Part shown: positions 61,101 to 64,000 of the stretch, one piece after another
Layout: each line of letters starts with the position of its first letter
How positions within the stretch are numbered: the stretch's first letter is position 1
DNA from: Hymenolepis diminuta
Taxonomy: Eukaryota > Platyhelminthes > Cestoda > Cyclophyllidea > Hymenolepididae
DNA length: 64,000 nucleotides
Assembly: GCA_900708905.1 (NCBI GenBank)
Contig: CAADRB010000037.1
Span: 1,357,975 to 1,421,974, forward strand
Direction: 5' to 3'
Notes under the pieces: generated by a model
Databases searched by the model: none
Seen by the model: the letters and a program-made list of their open reading frames with translations, nothing else
Told to the model about the DNA's origin: nothing
Position numbers and translations under genes: made by a program

Positions 61101-64000
61101 TTGTTATCCACACTTCGGGGTGGGCACGACACTTCGTAAATTTTTTTGTATTTAAAAGCATTAATAAGGTCTATTAGTGCAATATGTTTCAGATTAGATC
61201 CACATGTCTCTATGTGTTGACCAATACCTCTTTTTCTATTTCACCATCAATTATAGTTGAACCATCAACCCGTGGGTGAGGCAGTAGCAACGAAGTATGG
61301 TATTACTGCGTTGAATACTTTTTCCATGAAAATGTAGGATGTGGATGCATTTTTATGCATATAATCAAAAATTTTGGAACTTCTATTTGTCCATGGGACA
61401 TATGTATGGCTTCTAACGGAGCACTTTCTCCCTCTGTATGAGCGGATATCATGTGAATAGTTTGTTTTTTTGGAAAATCCGGGCTTTTGACACATCTCAT
61501 TACTAATTTTGGTCTAATCTCTGTCAGAGCATGTATCGCATGCTTGATGTATATCACTAATTTAAGATCATGCCTACATTTCTATTCTTCGTATTGGATG
61601 CAAGTTAGCTGCCTCTTGGTTGTATTATGACTGTTCCTAAATCCATCTAGGGAAGCGTTTTCCGACATCTTGTGCAGAGAGATATCATCACGAAGCCCCC
61701 CTGGGAAAAAAAATCGAATGTTCCCACCCCTCCTCTCCCCACTCTCCCACCCATTAGCTGAACTTAATCAGTGCGGTTGGTCAATACTAATGAACTCGGA
61801 ACCAGCTGCCTCTGACATTGCAGAGTTTGAAGTAGCATATCAATAAATTACACGAATTTCACATATTTTTCTTTTGATTCATCAATTTGATTTATTGAAC
61901 CACTCTTCTCTTCTATTGCATTTTTAGTTTCATTCTTGAGTCTTGATAAATTAGGATGAAAAATACCGAAAATTCAAATTCTATCTGCAAAAGCGAATTT
62001 AGAAAATATTTGTTTCGCCACCTATGCAAGTGACTTTGAAATGGGAAGTAGCCTTGTTATCTGCATCTAAAGAGTGTCTCGTTATAATTTTATAGTATTC
62101 ATAAATCATAAAGTAAGAACTTTTTTCGTCCTCTTTAAATAAAACTGAAAAGAAGTTCTATCGCGTGTTTTGCAGTTTCATACATTTGTGCATCACTACA
62201 AAAATAGGCTTGAAAAGATTTATCAAGACGCACCTTAAAGTGGCTCCTATAAGTGTCCCTGCAGTTATTTTTGGAAGTATCAGTTATAAATAATTTAATC
62301 CTATATTACTGGTAATGATGCTACCGCTTTTTTTAGACGTCAGGAGGAGAGAGGGTTGTAAATTTATTCGTCTGAATGATTGGTCTCTAAAACCCCTCAC
62401 ATATAGATTTCGATTCCTTTAATATGTGTTTAATCAGTTAAATAACATCACTTTAAGTATTCCGTATTTTGCAGTACTACTGTTCTCCTTCTGGACCTGC
62501 TTTCAGTTGGAATTAGTTATTTTTTGTTTATAAACACTGGAAAAATGCATTAAATTATTAACATTTAGGAGTGCTAGAAATTATTTAGTTTCTTATTTGA
62601 GCTCTCGATTTTCTCTCACCTAAATTGTCAGTGATGCTGGTTGCTTCTTGTTTTGTTCGAAACCGCATACGCCCAGTAATTATGGTAAATTAAATCCAGG
62701 TCAGATGTATGCAAAGCTGCTTTAATGATGTTCATATATTTGGGTAAAATTTCTCATGTATTTCTTTCGATAAGAAAGATAATTAAACAACGCACTTGTT
62801 TCTGTGATGTGTCGGAAGTAACATTTGCATTCCTGAATTTCAGTTGATGTTACAAAGCTAACTTAAGTGTATGCAATCAATGTCTCAGGTGTAAGCATGA
62901 AGCTTAAGCAGTACATCGACACTCACTTGAGTTAAACTTTTTACAATGATAATGAAACTAAATTTCACTTCTCCAATTATAGGCTATTCCAGCAAAAAAG
63001 GAAATCTATTCACGGAGTAGTTGGGGCATTCAGAGCAATTATCTCATACTTTGTATGCATTCAGGTTTCGTTCTCCTGAAAGAATATTGACAGCTTTCAT
63101 GCAGCCTTATCAAAAAAATTATGCATTAGCTTACGCTGGAGGTCCTGTTAAGAGAGCAAAATGTGCCTGTAGAATGGTGATGCAAATTCAAGACCACTTT
63201 ATTTAAATCACAGACACCTCCTCTACGGTTACCTCTCTCTATCACTCCAGGAAAAGTGCTATGAACTGTTTTCTTCAGTTCCTTCAGAGTTTTAAATCTG
63301 TAAATAATAACACGTTTACCATTATACGTGGTAAGCGCGTGTAAGCTATTCGATGTAAGCCATTTTCCCCTGAGTTTCTAAAAATGCTACTCTTGAGTTT
63401 TGTCTTACCAGTTTTTGACTGAAATTTTCGATTTGTAAATTGTAAATAATCTGCAAGGCAAGATTTTAAATTCTTGAAGGCATATCTAAAAGCATGCAGA
63501 TTCATGAATGCGATCTACTATAAAGGTTATTTAAATTAAACTTCCCAGGTCATATTTGAGTCGGAATCTTATTGCGGTTCTCAATTACTTTCTTAGGAAT
63601 GACCGTAATTTCAGGTATTTATGTGATAGGTAATTAATTAAAATTATGATTAGTCTTTTCATTCATAATTTCTTTTATTGATCATTCTGATATGTTATTT
63701 GGTATATTAAATACTAATTAGAGACACTCAGACTGCTTTTATCTTTTCAGTTTAAGTTTAGCTTTTCCCGCATTTGTTAAGATTATTATTACTATCCCAA
63801 AAATCCGTTCATCTACATACACTGAATTTCACACCTTTTTATTCGCATCCATCTGGATTCAATCTTAGTTTATCATATCTGGGGTGAGTATGGGATAGGT
63901 TTATTATGAGTAAAATAAATCCTGAAGAATCAGTAATCTCCACTGCTCATATGATATTACAATACCAACTTCTGTCGATATATTATGATCGAAGACATAT
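55188..64000. other. Region downstream of the Sec2-like gene, no supported gene
   Basis: AT-rich with scattered short open frames (56465-56785, 61557-61265 and 63021-63206 are the longest); none carries a recognised motif and their lengths are expected by chance. It holds a set of locally duplicated blocks between 57850 and 59400 and an (AT)n run at 57893-57905. If the true 3' exons of a Rabin-type gene exist, they are not visible here and could lie beyond the window. Confidence 0.5.
57850..59400 (+). repeat. Locally duplicated blocks (three partial copies)
   Basis: The segment at about 57850-58010 matches 59250-59400 (TGCGAACTAG, ATCTTGTCTAGACT, AGAAGTCT landmarks in order). The segment at about 58200-58320 matches 59150-59280 (GCGCAGA, TTTTTTAACTGCA versus TTTTTTGAACTGCA, AACTCA-TTGC). 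The copies are diverged and in direct orientation. Confidence 0.6.

Noticed and set aside
61265..61557. Two overlapping minus-strand frames of 76 and 84 codons
   Set aside because: Many frames of this length are expected by chance here. The overlap in two frames and the lack of motifs argue against coding.
63021..63206. Candidate C-terminal exon for the Sec2-like gene
   Set aside because: It follows an AG and is protein-like, but it does not resemble the Rabin8 C-terminal region and no phase link could be shown.

Overview
This is eukaryotic DNA, most likely from the nuclear genome of a parasitic flatworm (tapeworm or fluke). The evidence is a strong AT bias, intron-split genes, one 34-nt intron and others of 42-46 nt (such tiny introns are typical of flatworms), a secreted SCP/TAPS (venom-allergen-like) protein of the kind expanded in helminths, and decayed mariner transposons. 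The species cannot be fixed from the sequence alone. No bacterial operons, CRISPR arrays, rRNA genes or convincing tRNA genes were seen.

Three protein-coding genes could be rebuilt by joining exons whose splice phases agree. (1) On the + strand, 2070-7611, a four-exon CAP-domain (SCP/TAPS) protein of 287 aa. It has a signal peptide, an acidic linker and a hydrophobic C-terminal tail that looks like a GPI-anchor signal; two residues of the CAP tetrad are replaced. (2) On the - strand, 48434-38496, a ZMYND8-type chromatin reader of at least 16 exons, with PHD finger, bromodomain, zinc knuckle, PWWP, coiled coil and C-terminal MYND finger. Its true start lies upstream and was not located. One of its introns, 75 nt and in frame, appears to be of the GC-AG class. 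A 3.5-kb intron carries a mariner element. (3) On the + strand, 49453-55187, a head-to-head neighbour encoding a coiled coil with the Sec2 (Rabin-type Rab exchange factor) signature. It is followed by a Ser/Thr-rich linker and a phase-compatible last exon that encodes a membrane anchor, a combination I do not recognise.

Repeats fill much of the rest. Two TA-flanked mariner copies (31235-32658 and 43184-44644) lie in opposite orientation. Both are dead, both contain microsatellite-like expansions inside the transposase frame, and both are broken by an assembly gap at the same internal place. A second, unrelated inverted repeat has arms of about 0.86 kb (9415-10272 and 14834-15692) that are almost identical and about 4.6 kb apart. 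Two older dispersed repeats have pairs of copies at 11925-12300 / 34385-34755 and 16605-16897 / 30135-30415. The stretches 15.7-31.2 kb, 32.7-38.5 kb and 55.2-64 kb hold no gene that I could support.
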